A stretch of 64,000 bases of DNA from Antedon mediterranea (taxonomy: Eukaryota; Echinodermata; Crinoidea; Comatulida; Antedonidae), in NCBI RefSeq assembly GCF_964355755.1, contig NC_092678.1, positions 11,690,922 through 11,754,921 on the forward strand. Reading direction: 5' to 3'. A model generated the notes under the pieces. That model was not told the origin of the DNA, did not search any database, and was given only the letters and a program-made list of their open reading frames with translations. The position numbers and the translations under genes are program-made. This document shows, in pieces, positions 36,458 to 48,300 of the stretch (position 1 is its first letter; the number at the start of each line of letters is the position of its first letter).

Positions 36458-38187
36458 ACGGTTTTATTTCGGAAGTGCCGCCGCTAGTAGTACGCTGTTT
36501 TAATCATATAGCGGTTGCGTTTGATATCGATTGCGTTGTTACTTTGGTCGCGCTAAATGTCGTATACATTATAATGTTTATCCTATTATATACATAATTT
36601 GTGTTTTAATTTTTATTTTACAGGTTTTAATGGAGTGATGTGCTTTTTAAAAATCATTAAAAAATAGTCCCTTGTTTGAAAGTTCTAAAAAGATTTCGAA
36701 AAGATTATCCCTGATTTATAGTTTCGAAAATGTTAATTTAATATGATTTTAAAATTAGTTACCAGAGCCACAATTACGAATCTTTCTTCAACCTACGCGT
36801 GGATACCAGCTCATTTTTTAGGATAATATAATAAGTGTATAAATAGTAGGCCTTCGTATATTTACAGTAGTTAAAACAATAACAGCGTTGTAAGACAATA
36901 AATGTTATATAGGCTACTTATTGATCATTTTGCATTTATTGACAAGTTATGTGTCTATAGTTATTTAATTTTAATTATGACTTTTCAAAATGAAGAAATA
37001 AAAAAAAAGGGGATGTCTTCGCCGATATGATCGTTTTACACATGCAGGTATTTTAGTAAAATTAAAACGCTAAATTTTGACCATGGAAAAACCATCGTAC
37101 AGTATGATTATCGTGTGCGTGTTTTTTAAAAAGGGGAATCCCCGACGGGCAGCAGAAAGACGTAGCAGCTGTGAGAAGGAAACAGATACCAGAAGGAGCA
37201 GCTCCGATTGGTTTCAGAGAATGTTTCAGATTGCGAGTCGCTTTTTATTTAACAGCAGAATGATCATTTTACTGAAGAAATTCTTTTCAACCCTTTTGGT
37301 TATAGAACATTCTAATTATCATGCCTAATAAATATCCTCATATCGGGTGTTTATTTAATTTTAATAAACAAGACAGTGAAGAGGCACGGAATAATACGTA
37401 CACGGACGTACGACGAATACACACATGCACGTCATCATTTACGACATAATATAGTGGCGATATGATGCAATTTTATAATGGATATAATGATGGGATTGCA
37501 TTTCCAGGCTTATAATCAATGTTCATTGTAATACTATGTATATAATAGTAAACTGAATGTTTATAAATAAATTGTTTTACCTAATTTGTTGCATATAAAA
37601 AATAAAAGACACAGACGTAGCCTACGTTCCCTATAAAATATTTCACATTTAAATTTATGTACTGTTAAATGACATTATGCTGAATAATAGGCTTACTATA
37701 ATCTTAAACTATGTTTACAAATTGTCATTTTTAAGGCACACATCTTTCTCTCATCATAGACCTCAGTGTAAAATAAAAACAAAAATCAATTATTAATATA
37801 GGCCTAATAATAATAAATATTCATCGACCAAAGTAAAAATAATCTAGATCGTATAACATCATTTTATCGCGACCAAAATTAAACGCCACCGATTTCGAAC
37901 GCGACTGATATCATCGTAAAACTCCGACGGGGTTTCCCCATCTTCAGATGGTGCGTTGTAGTGCGACAACGGCGGAGTAATTACGGGGGTTTCCCTCTGG
38001 TGAGAGCTAGCACGTTAGTGCGACCGCGGAGTGATTAGTTGGGGCTTCCTCTCTGATGATTGGGGAGCGTGCCCATCGTGTGACCTGAGACTACATGGCG
38101 GGGCTTCCCCTTTTATGCCTACACGTTCCGTGTTATTTTGTGTATCATTGCGACATTTTACGCACTTTTAAACTATTTTTTAACGTT

Positions 38188-38374
38188 TTGGGGCGACTTT
38201 GCGATGGGGCGACTTTGTGTTGGGGCGACTTTGCGATGGGGCGACTTTGCTTGGGGCGACTTTGCAATGGGGCGACTGTGTCAGGGCGACTTTGTTTTGG
38301 GGCGACTTTGCGATGGGGTGACTGTGTATGGGGCGACTTTGTATGGGGCGACTTTGCGATGGGGCGACTTGACT
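38188..38374 (-). repeat. Foldback right arm
   Basis: About 12 units of the inverse motif GGGGCGACTTTGCGAT. Shared unit order with the left arm includes the rare CACAGTCGCC unit. Confidence 0.9.
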
Positions 38375-38665
38375 AGCATCCGACCAGACATATGCACAGC
38401 CATTTATCCTTGCATTGGGTGATGTTAAAGAACCTACAGAGTTTTTTATTATTGTTGATGCAACATCTATTCCTGGTGGTAACACAATTGTTCAGGCAAT
38501 TGATCGACTTTTTAAAATTCATTATATATTTAATGTCCATTTGCCAGTCCGCTTGTGACCTTTTTCAATTTCTTTGAAGGTCTCTTATATAGTTACGAAA
38601 TTACAACAAACATCAAACCAACTGTTAGGGAGTTATATTCCCATTTTATTCGCGATGATGAGTAA
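38375..38665 (+). pseudogene. Fragment of a SAMD3-like / uncharacterised conserved protein
   Basis: Encodes QPFILALGDVKEPTEFFIIV, DATSIPGGNTIVQAIDRLFK and IHYIFNVH, then after a one-base frame change LVTFFNFFEGLLYSYE and PTVRELYSHFIRDDE with TAA. This matches the C-terminal segment (QPFIxxLG, F-V-x-D, A-x-D-x-L-F-K-x-x-x-V-F-N) of a large family of uncharacterised metazoan proteins. It begins exactly at the foldback right end and has at least one frameshift. The upstream part of the gene is not found. Confidence 0.65.
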
Positions 38666-38889
38666 CTGAGATGAAATGTTTTTGATGAATTTAAATTACC
38701 TCTTAATTATGCATTATGTATAGAGAAGAGATTTGCTTTTCAAAATAAACAAATTAATATAGCTCAATGTCGGTTTCATTTATTTGGTTGTGCACAATTG
38801 TGTTTTAAATGCATGTTTTTAAGGCTACTACCAAGTTTGGAATCACAGAAGCAGCCTTGCAGACGGAAGATACAAGTAGAAAAAGAATA

Positions 38890-39190
38890 CGCTAAAAATA
38901 CCACTCCTAAAAAAAAGTGGTTTCCTTTCACTCTTTTATGAGTTGATTATTTTCACTCTTTTTGAAAGAGTGGGTCACTTTCACTGTTTTATGAGTGTAT
39001 TATTTCCACTTTTGTTAAAAGAGTGATGAAAATGTTCAATCTTTTTAGAGTTGGTTTCACTCATTTTAGAGTGATTTGGTGACCACTCTTTTTTTCACTC
39101 CAAAACGAGTTGTCCCTCGGTTAACTCTTTGAAAGAGTGGAAGTTTGTCTAGTTTGAGTGGTTTCTCACTCCTTTACATTAAGAAAGAGT
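38890..39190. repeat. Cluster of GAGTG/CACTC motifs, copy 2
   Basis: More than ten CACTC or GAGTG words, many as inverted pairs such as CACTCTTTTTGAAAGAGTG, spaced 15-35 bp. The pattern resembles subterminal repeats of a DNA transposon; ends not defined. Confidence 0.6.
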
Positions 39191-39963
39191 CAGGATGTCA
39201 GCGTGCATTTGCATTCATTTATGACTTTTAACAGATCGTGTTTGTACGTGATGAATATGACACACAGGATTTCGAATTGGGGTATTAGACCACAGGTAGG
39301 AACATGGAGAATGAATTCCTATTATAATTTATACTCCAAAATTGCACTCTCGCACCTAAACAATCTAGGTATGGGTACTTTCAGAAAATTGCAGCGTTGT
39401 GTTATTTATATTATCTATAAGGATGGACCAAGAACTGACTGTAATAAAAAAAAATGATGGATCAATGAAAATTCCAATATTGTGATTTTGGGTTTTTTTT
39501 AAGGGTAGGGTTAAAAATAGCGTCGATCATTCACCAGTAAATCACAATTCAGCGCAACCCGAGGTCTTCTATTTTTTTTCCGGTACTCGAACAACATACA
39601 AGGATAACCCATAAAGCTGAAACAGCTTATTTCCAGTAGGTTCCTTATAAAAAAACATTTTAAAAAAGGTTAATAATAATGCACACATCATCATATTATA
39701 GTATTTTCTTGTGTGTGTAGGCATGTTTCGGCCTTTAGAGAAATCTCGAAATTAGGGACCCTATAAACTTTGTAATATTACGTTATATAGGGGTTCTGTT
39801 TCAGATTTCTCGAAAACACAAATAAGACCCCAACATAAACTTCTTCGAAAACACTAGACTCTCTTAAAGATGTATTGTCCCTTTGTCGAATTCCCAAAAA
39901 AATAAAAATAAAAAGATTTCGAAAAAATGGTGGGTCATTTTGAAGTATCATAATAGTCATTAA

Positions 39964-42900
39964 GAGCCATTGTCTGTAAGAATCAAAGAAATATCAAAAA
40001 GAGTGGCAGACTCAAAAAAATGGATTTCTTTCAAATTTTGCACATGGCTATATATGTGTTGAGAGAAATCAAATATGAAGTATTTTTTATTTCACACGTA
40101 TATTTCCATGGCAACGGCCAAATTTGTGTTTTTGACAAATTTTGTCCTTTTTTAAGGTTTTTTAAAATGGATATTGGTACTACTTTGATGAATGATATTT
40201 TTGTTTTGTTCATTTAATTATAAAAAATAATTAGTGTATGCATAATAACAATGCATTGAGCACCTGTTTCAAATTTTTTTATTTTTTTTTATTTCATACT
40301 TTGGGAGATACCATTTATTTAAAAAGGGGTGTTTTTCACTTTTTTTTAATTGTTCAATGCAACTAAACTTTACTTCACCATAACGCCCAAAGTGGTGTAT
40401 TTTTTTAGCTGATTTATTACAAATAGGTAGTTCCAATGTTTAATAATTGATTTATAAAATAAAATACTGGGGTAAATTTAAAATCTGCAAGCAGTGTTGC
40501 GAGAAACATAGGCATTTTTATATTAAAAAAAACATGGTATATTAGTAAAAACATTTTATTTTCTTTGATTATTTGATTTGAAACTCATTGGTCAGAAAAA
40601 TTCTTAATGTTTTATATAGTTCTAGTTGTGTTGTGAGAAAAAAAATTTTCTTTAAATTATAGATTCTGTAATTCCCAGTTTTAAATTAAAAAATGGAAAT
40701 TTGAATAAATTATCAGATCGTTGTGAATTTTAATCTTTGCAACAGATTACTCCTCTCTTATTTTGAAGCTCCTCTTTCATTTGTTTACTTCTTTTATTTG
40801 CTAACCTAAGCAGATCCCACATGCCCATCAACCACCACTTTCGACTACCATCCCTCCCCTCCCCCCCCCCCCCCACCCGACTATAACCACAAAAAGATAA
40901 ACTGCAACACTTTGGTCGATCATCCACTATAGAGTGTCAAATGCATGCATTCAAGCACCACCCACACTGCCGCTACTATCGCCCCAATGAATATACAGAT
41001 TCAAACTCCTCCATCCCACCCCCTCCCCCTTTCTCCAAGCCCCACCCACCCCAAGTTAAAAATTGCAATGCAAAAGATAGGACATAAAGTTAAGTTTTTA
41101 GACCCTCGCCTTCAACCTCCTAACTATTTAAAATTCCTGGATCCACCACTTTTCTCTCCCCAAAATAGAACCAATCAAAAGTCAATGATATACTCAGGTA
41201 TGTTAATGCTACATAACAAATATTGAAGCCCTGATTTGAAATTTCATTTCATTTAAGGTCAGCATGTAAAATATCACACTTTATTATTAAATATTGGTTT
41301 TAAATTCTATATTTTTTTAACGGTGATGTTTGGATTCAGTATTAATTATTAATTAATAATTATCTGATAATTATTTAATTTCCCTTAGTTATGCATAGCA
41401 ACAGTTACTATGGTAACTAAAATTGAGATATTCTTTAGATTTTGCATATTTATCTTATACAAATTTAATTTTAATTTGTAGATTATTAGCAGGCAATGCC
41501 TTATTTGCATTTTCAAATTACCGTTTCACAAGGTCATATTCGTAAGCACTTTCTTCTGTGATTATTTTTATTAATGAAAACCCCATATTTTATTTACAGC
41601 GGCCACCTCCCTTAACGGACGCACTTTGAAAAGCCTGTTTGTTCTTCCTATCTAATTAGTGCATTTGGTGCTTACCGTAAGCAGCTGCGGGCACCTTTTT
41701 ATACAAAAAATGAGATTTTTTGTAAGCGGCCAATCGAAAAATGTGATACTTATTGCATGGACCTATGAATTAGAGGTGCATGTTTATTATATTTCTTTAT
41801 ATATTAGCTTTATTTTGAAGAGGTTTTAAAAACATTACTGTGAAGAGATGAGAAAACTACACTGATTTTGACCGACCATTTTTCATATGATAAACGTTTT
41901 TAAAATTTGTCTGAAAATGCTAAAAAAAATACTAAACCACCTGATTATAAATAATAATAGGCCTACAATTAAAAGCGGCCACTTTTCCAGGTCCCGAGGG
42001 TGGCCACTTACGGGAGGTTCTTGAACTGTATTTAAACAAGAATATTTCTTACAAAAAACGCTGCTTGCTTATTGTTATTGCTAAGGTCAAGTCTGGGGGT
42101 CACTTCATCAAGCCTAGATACTTCAAGTATCCTATTACAAACAAAAACTTCAATGGACTGTTTTGATAATAATTCAATGATTATCTGACAGTGAATTATA
42201 GTAATATCATGGGACTCATAAATACCAGAAATGCTTTGGGATTTGTCATTAGACTCTTTTCTCAGCCGTTTTTTGGATTCAACAGGTGGTACCTATAAAT
42301 TATAGTCGAGTTTCCATTTTAACATTCCATTTATACTGCTGCTTGATTTCATCTAATGAATGAGTCATCTCGTGTGACGTAGCGGGCTAGAGCAGCAATT
42401 ATCCTTAGTTATGCATAGAAACAGGTTCTAAGATAACATAAATAATACATTTTGACATAACTTGACCCAACAAATAACCCTTTCACAAGGTCAGACATTT
42501 TCTGGGATTCAGTAGATAAGTAAATTTGGGAAAAGGTAGTAAAGCTATGTAATCAAATGTTTGTAGTCATGAAACCCCATATTAAAAATATTGTACTTAG
42601 TTAGTATAGAAACAGTTGCTACAATACACTATAGGTAAAATGTTGATGTCATTTGACCTCAATATGTAATTTTTTTTTTTCATGAAAACTCCATATTTTA
42701 TTTTTTTTTTACCTTTATTCAGATTCGTCAAGACTTTCTTTCTGAGATTATTAGGATTCAGTATTTAAAGTAAATTTGGCAAAAAGTAGAAATGTAGAAC
42801 TATGTAGAAAAAATGTTTTGTATTTATGAAAAACCCCTTTTCGCATAGAAACAGTTGCTATGGTAAAATTTTGACCTCAAATGAATGAATTTACAAGGTC

Positions 42901-44050
42901 AAGTTTGTCATTAATGGAATGCAGTAGAAGTTAAATTGAGAAAAATTACAAATGCAATCAATTCTTTGTGTTTATAAAAACGCCATTTTTTACATTTTTT
43001 TAAAAATTACTTTCCTTAGTTACACATAGAAATGGTTGCTAAGGTAACACTATAGGTAAAATATGAAAATTGTTGAGAATTGTTATGAACTATCTTGTAA
43101 ATGTTGATCAAACATTAATAGTTGTAGTAAAGTGGGGACCTGTCCTGTTTTGCATTCTGACCCCTTTTGACCTTAAATGACCTATTTACAAGGTCAGATT
43201 TTTTGGGAGGTCTTTCTGTATCTCTTTACACAAAATAGATTTAAAAATTTATAAAAACCATTGACGCAATTATTTCCAAGTTTAACATTATTTTCTATCA
43301 ACTAAATATTTCAATGCAAAATACTGTTTTTCTGGCAATTAATTGAAATAAACCTGGCAACACATTCTCATATTTTATCTAAACTATTCGTATGACTCTA
43401 GTAGCATTATGACAAGCCACATATACATTTTATTATTGGATTAGCCATATTTAATTTGTGTTTCATGTGTTTTGTTTGTTGATATTTTATTATATTTTTT
43501 GTATTTTTCGTATTTTCCTGGCAACACAAAACCTATGTACGAAATTTACCCCAGTGTTTTTTTCGTGATTATTGTTGACAAACCTATTGACTATCAAATT
43601 AAAAAACCTCATTGATTTAAAAACACCACTTTGGAAGTTATAGGTACGTTTATGAGGTATACTTTTATAAAAAAAAATATTTTTTAAAAACACCCCTTTT
43701 TAAAATAATGGTATCAACCAAACTCCATTTTGTATTTTTTTTTTTTTTTACATTAAATGGAACTCAATACATGTTGTTTACACTGCTACAAACAAAAACT
43801 GTATACTGTAAGTATTTTTGGTTAAAATAAGTATACAAGTTTGTCCTTTTTCACTATAGAAAATCTGTGAAAAATGGCAAAAACATCAAAATTTGGATAA
43901 TTGACCGTTGTCATGGCAACGGAGGCTAAAAATTCAAATGAATGATGTAGATATGCTTTTTAGTGAAATGTCTATTCATGGTAAAAATTTGAGAGAAATC
44001 CATTTTTTTACATCTGCCACCAAATCTTTGATTTTTACAGACAATGGCTC
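39964..44050. mobile_element. 4.1-kb TTAA-flanked element with long inverted repeats, nested
   Basis: Ends GAGCCATTGTCTGTAA are inverted copies, flanked by TTAA (39960-39963, 44051-44054). Inverted similarity continues inwards for about 550 bp (for example TTAAAAAGGGGTGTTTTT near 40320 and its complement near 43690; CTGGGGTAAATTT near 40470 and 43545). No transposase ORF. The middle holds several diverged copies of a block with CCTTAGTTATGCATAG, AACAGTTGCTATGGTAA and ACAAGGTCA. Confidence 0.8.
41590..42035. repeat. Insert with CAGTT...ACCTCCC type ends
   Basis: Left CGGCCACCTCCCTTAACGGA and, on the other strand at the right, ACAGTTCAAGAACCTCCCG then TAAGTGGCCACC form an inverted pair typical of small metazoan DNA transposons. 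Related to the element at 51506-51817. Lies inside the nested element. Confidence 0.5.
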
Positions 44051-44500
44051 TTAACTTTCACAAAAAATTAGTCGGAAAAAAAATACAGACGTTTTTTGGT
44101 TCAAAAAATAACTTTGACTTCCAGTCTAAGTTTTCGATCAAAACATATCTCATAGGCTAATACAACGCGCTTATTTGGCTACTCTGTATGCATAATCATA
44201 AAACTTCCTTGCGATCGTTGTGAAAACACCTTCTCAACCGTGACAAGCTGTACACAATCCTAATTAGCATCATGCATAATGTATACTCATGGTTTGAAAT
44301 CTTTGTTTACTTTCGCTCGCGACGATTTTTCAAACGAAATGTAATCAAATTAATTTAGCTGTTTATTACGTAAAATGGTTGTTTTTTGGCTCGAATTTTC
44401 GACTTAAAGTGAATAACTATATTACTGTGATATGGCCAACTTAAGTTTATAATATTTTGACCTTCATTTTTTTGTGTTTCGAGGGACTATACATCTTTAA

Positions 44501-45217
44501 ATGTAACATTGAGATGTTTTTATTGGGGCTCATTATCTTTGAGATTTTTTAAACAGACCCCGTCTAAAAGTTTTTTTTGTGACCCTTTGTTCTCGGGTCT
44601 GTGCAGTGTTTTTGTAAGACCCCGTTAAATTGAAATTAGATGTTTACCGTGGCCGGGTCTCTGTTTTTTTACGATTTAAAAAAAAAAATATTACGTTTAT
44701 GGGATGCCTGTTTCGGAGAAATCTCGAAAACAGAGACTCTAACAAAAACTTCTCAATGATTATTACGTTTTATAAAGGGTATCTATTTTCAAGATTTCAA
44801 TAAAAAAAGAGACCCCGTATAAAACGTAGATATTGAGAGGTTTTGGGGGGTCTTAATAGAAACCCTGCGCCCTTAGTCTGTGGGTCTGCAGACGGTTTTG
44901 TGGTCCTGTTTATCGTAACACCGGGCGTAACAGTAACACCCACCCGTTGGCTACTGAATATTAGAAGTTATATTTACCGGTAGCACATTAAATATATCCT
45001 GATACTGTTTATTTACCTCTAAAAAAGGAGACCTTGTAAAAGTTAGGTCAGGATCCCATGTGGCGGATGTGCCCCTGGATCCGCAACAGCATTTTATTAA
45101 TTATTATTTTTGGTTGAAGAACTGTATAGAGGGCGCAGAGGAGGTAGTAAGGCAGTAAAAGAGACGTGACACACACACCCCACACGTGTTTTTGTTTATT
45201 TTTGTTTATTTAACATC
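44501..45217. other. 5' flank of TAMM41
   Basis: No coding exon. Contains AT-rich sequence with scattered G tracts; the promoter and 5' UTR of TAMM41 should lie near its right end. No clear TATA box. Confidence 0.4.
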
Positions 45218-45346
45218 ATGATGTACGTACCGAAGCACTCCAGCACCATTCTTCTCCAAAGATTACTTTCTGGTTTTCCATCTGATATTAACCATGCCTT
45301 TGCATACGGTTCAGCTGTTTTTAAACAGAAAAACAATATAAACTCA
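45218..45346 (+). CDS. TAMM41: TAMM41 exon 1
   Basis: Residues 1-43. FPSDINHAFAYGSAVFKQ matches the conserved N-terminal segment of the family (FPxxxxxAFVYGSGVYxQ). The donor ACTCA|GTAAGA is phase 0, matching exon 2. No close in-frame stop lies immediately upstream, so an upstream start is not excluded. Confidence 0.9.
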
Positions 45347-48300
45347 GTAAGATATATTATTATTAATATTAGGCTGCCTAGCCTCTACTAGCTAGGCCTA
45401 ACTAGACCCTCTAGCTAGGCCTAGCCATTACTAAGGACTAGGCCTAGGCCCTAGTACTAGCTGGTTAGAGTGGATTCCCTCGCGGCCTAAGAATTAGGCC
45501 TAGCCTACTACTACCTAGGATTCATGTACATGTATTTACATACAGGGTTATATTGTAAAATCTCTATGGAGTCTATTGATTGCGAGCATCTGTAATGACT
45601 TTTTTAGCATAAAAAAAGAAGAGGCTGCGTCAAAAAATGAAGATGGCGGGGACACTATATAAACATTCATATTTTTTTATTTTGCTTAATTGTAGGCAGT
45701 TGTGTAGTGATTGATTGTAGAACTTAAAAAACATTTAACCATGTCATTCCTTGTTTTAAATCTACGTTCTATGTCTATATTATGATTTTTTTAAAAAATC
45801 AATCTGCACGCAATGCATTCTGGTATTTATAGCGGGATGCTTAAATTACAAGAATCTACTATTATTTTTCACATTTGTAACCATTTAAAGATGAAACAAA
45901 TTATCGCAATAGGTCAATATAGCATTTATTTTTACATAAAATGTAGTTTTTGATGTTTAATTTGATCGAAAAAATGTAGGTAAAGTGTCTTTAAATGTCC
46001 AAATAATAGCGCAACAAAATAGTATTAATCTATGTATATTTTGTTTATAAAACAATGAAAATAGTTGTAAATGTACCTGTCATCTAGAGGGAAAACCACA
46101 TTCCATTGATTTGATAAAAAATGTGAAATCCAATATGCCTATTGAACAACACAAAAATAAAGATAATTGATTTTAAAAAAATAAATTGATTGATTGATTT
46201 TTTCATTTATAAAATATGAAAGATAGGATCTTGGTAATGCAATTATACAATATTTTGTTTTGAGGATGAAAATATGAGGAGAGTAGAGGTACTGAATTGC
46301 TCATGTTATTTATTTTCTTGCAGAACAATATGATTGACATGGTGTTTGTTGTAGATGACCCAGCAAAGTGGCATACAAGCAACTTAGTACATAATCGTAG
46401 TCATTATTCTATGTTGGGATATAGTGGAGGCGAGTGTATCGCTAGAATACAAGATCATTTTGGTGCAGAGGTCTATTATAACACAAGGGTCAGGTGTCGG
46501 GATATGGTATGTCACACATGGCATGTACATATTATATTTTTAGAAAAACTGAAAGCTTTCTAATGCTTGGTTCCCACTAGGATGCAATGCAACACAAGAA
46601 TTTGACCAATCACTGTCAAACTGTCATTGGTCACTTGCTTGTTTTCTGTCCACATCTTTGCATTGCGTCACTAGTGGGAAACAACCTTTATTTAATGTAA
46701 TTTAACTGTTGTATTGGTTCTGATATGAGATGTTGATTGGGGTTTAGCAAGGCAATCCCCGTATCATTTTTAACTTCCATTCCCAGGTATCAATTCCAAC
46801 GATTTTTATAGAGTATTTTTTATTCAGTATTCATAAACATTTATTTAGATAAAATATGATAACAAAACAAAATATACAAATACAAACAAAATATTATTTT
46901 CATGAAGTAGATAACTATAAGACCCAGAACAAAAAATAAAATGAATAAGAACTTCATATCATTTAAGATAAATACGTATTGCTTTGCAGCTGATTAAGTA
47001 TGGTGTAGTAAAGACTTCAACATTAATTAGTGAATTAGTGAATTGGAACACACTGTACCTCAGTGGCAGACTTCATAAACCTGTAAGTATTTAATTGTAT
47101 AAAAACTATTTTATATAACACCTAAATCAATTCCTGTCATTTGATTGAACGATTGTGGATCACATGGCATGCAATAGTACGCACTATTAAACGATCCTTT
47201 AATAGTACTTTTTTCGTGTACTTATATATCAACTCAGCTTCGCCTTGTTGAAATATAACCTTTCATCATTCACCTCATGCCATTATTTGCACCATTACAC
47301 TCATAAACATTCATTATTTGTATATTATTAAATGGTAAGTAAATAACTCAATTAGATGGTTAGTGAATAATTTATCTCCATTTTCCCGGGAACAGAAATG
47401 GAAAAATTAAAATACTAATAGCTTTCTCAACATAAACAGTTAAAAACCCCAAGCAGTTGTGTATTTATCCAGTTATTTCTGCACTTTCCAGCTGTAATGC
47501 AAAATGTCTGTTATTTCATAGACAGTGGCTGTAATGGCATGTTGATAGAACTTTTTAATAACTACTAATTAGGTTCAAGTATGTAGAAACACTACAAGCA
47601 AGATTTTAAAAAAGGCATTATGGCGAAACCAGTTGAGTGCAGTCTATACCTCACTGTTGTTACTTCCGGAAGAGTTCAATGAAGAGCAGTTATTTACAAC
47701 AATTACAGGTCTGTCATATTCTGGTGAGTCTCTCAAACCAATTACTATTCTATAAATTATTTATTATTATATAACACCTAAATAAATTCCTGTCACTTGA
47801 TTGGACGATTATGGGTCACATGGCATGCAATAGTACACACTATTGAATGGCCGTTCAATAGTACTGTACTGTTTTTGGAACATATCTACAAGATGTGGAA
47901 TCGTTGAAAAAAACCAGAATTAACCTAGATGAGTTCCAGTTGTCAAAGTTTCATAATCGTATCGCTGCCTTTCCACTGTAGCTGTTAGTATTAAGCTAGG
48001 CGCTTTAGCCTAGCTAGGACTAGGATTGTTTGGTCGTTGACATAATTAACACTACAGTAGGTGTGTTTATAAAATCCAGCCCCATTTGAGAGGTGAGCGT
48101 TTATTTCAAATGATGTTCTATGTGGGCAAGAATGAGCTTGCATTGTAACAAAATTCAGCATGACATAACTATTCAATGGAATACGGTAGTTATTGAATAT
48201 CATGTGACTCACAATCCTAAAAACAAAAGACAATAATCTTCTAAGATGTGTTATAATAAATATTGATTATTATTTCAGGTGATTTCAGGATGATTATAGG

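Larger units (their letters stand above)
36237..38374. mobile_element. 2.1-kb foldback (TU-like) transposon
   Basis: Inverted arms (36237-36457 and 38188-38374) are each made of ~16-bp tandem units AAGTCGCCCCATCGCA with variants. Both arms start AGTCAAGTCGCCCC and carry the variants in the same order, so one arm is an inverted copy of the other. The 1.73-kb middle has no transposase; it includes three diverged ~58-bp repeats (about 37925-38110). Long inverted repeats made of short tandem units define foldback elements such as Drosophila FB and sea urchin TU. No clean target duplication was found. Confidence 0.85.
39868..44496. mobile_element. Second copy of the TTAA MITE, split by a nested transposon
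   Basis: The ends AGATGTATTGTCCCTTTG and, inverted, AGATGTATAGTCCCTCG match the 14927-15447 copy, with TTAA flanks at 39864-39867 and 44497-44500. Its own sequence is 39868-39963 plus 44051-44496; the rest is the nested element. Confidence 0.85.

Noticed and set aside
36088-36597. 169-codon plus-strand ORF and overlapping minus-strand ORFs
   Set aside because: They read through the 16-bp foldback repeat, which lacks stops in every frame; the products are frame-cycling repeat translations. The ORFs at 38095-38485 are the same artefact.
37077-37328. 83-codon plus-strand ORF in the foldback interior as a transposase
   Set aside because: Short, basic and Ser-rich with no catalytic motif; no support as a gene.
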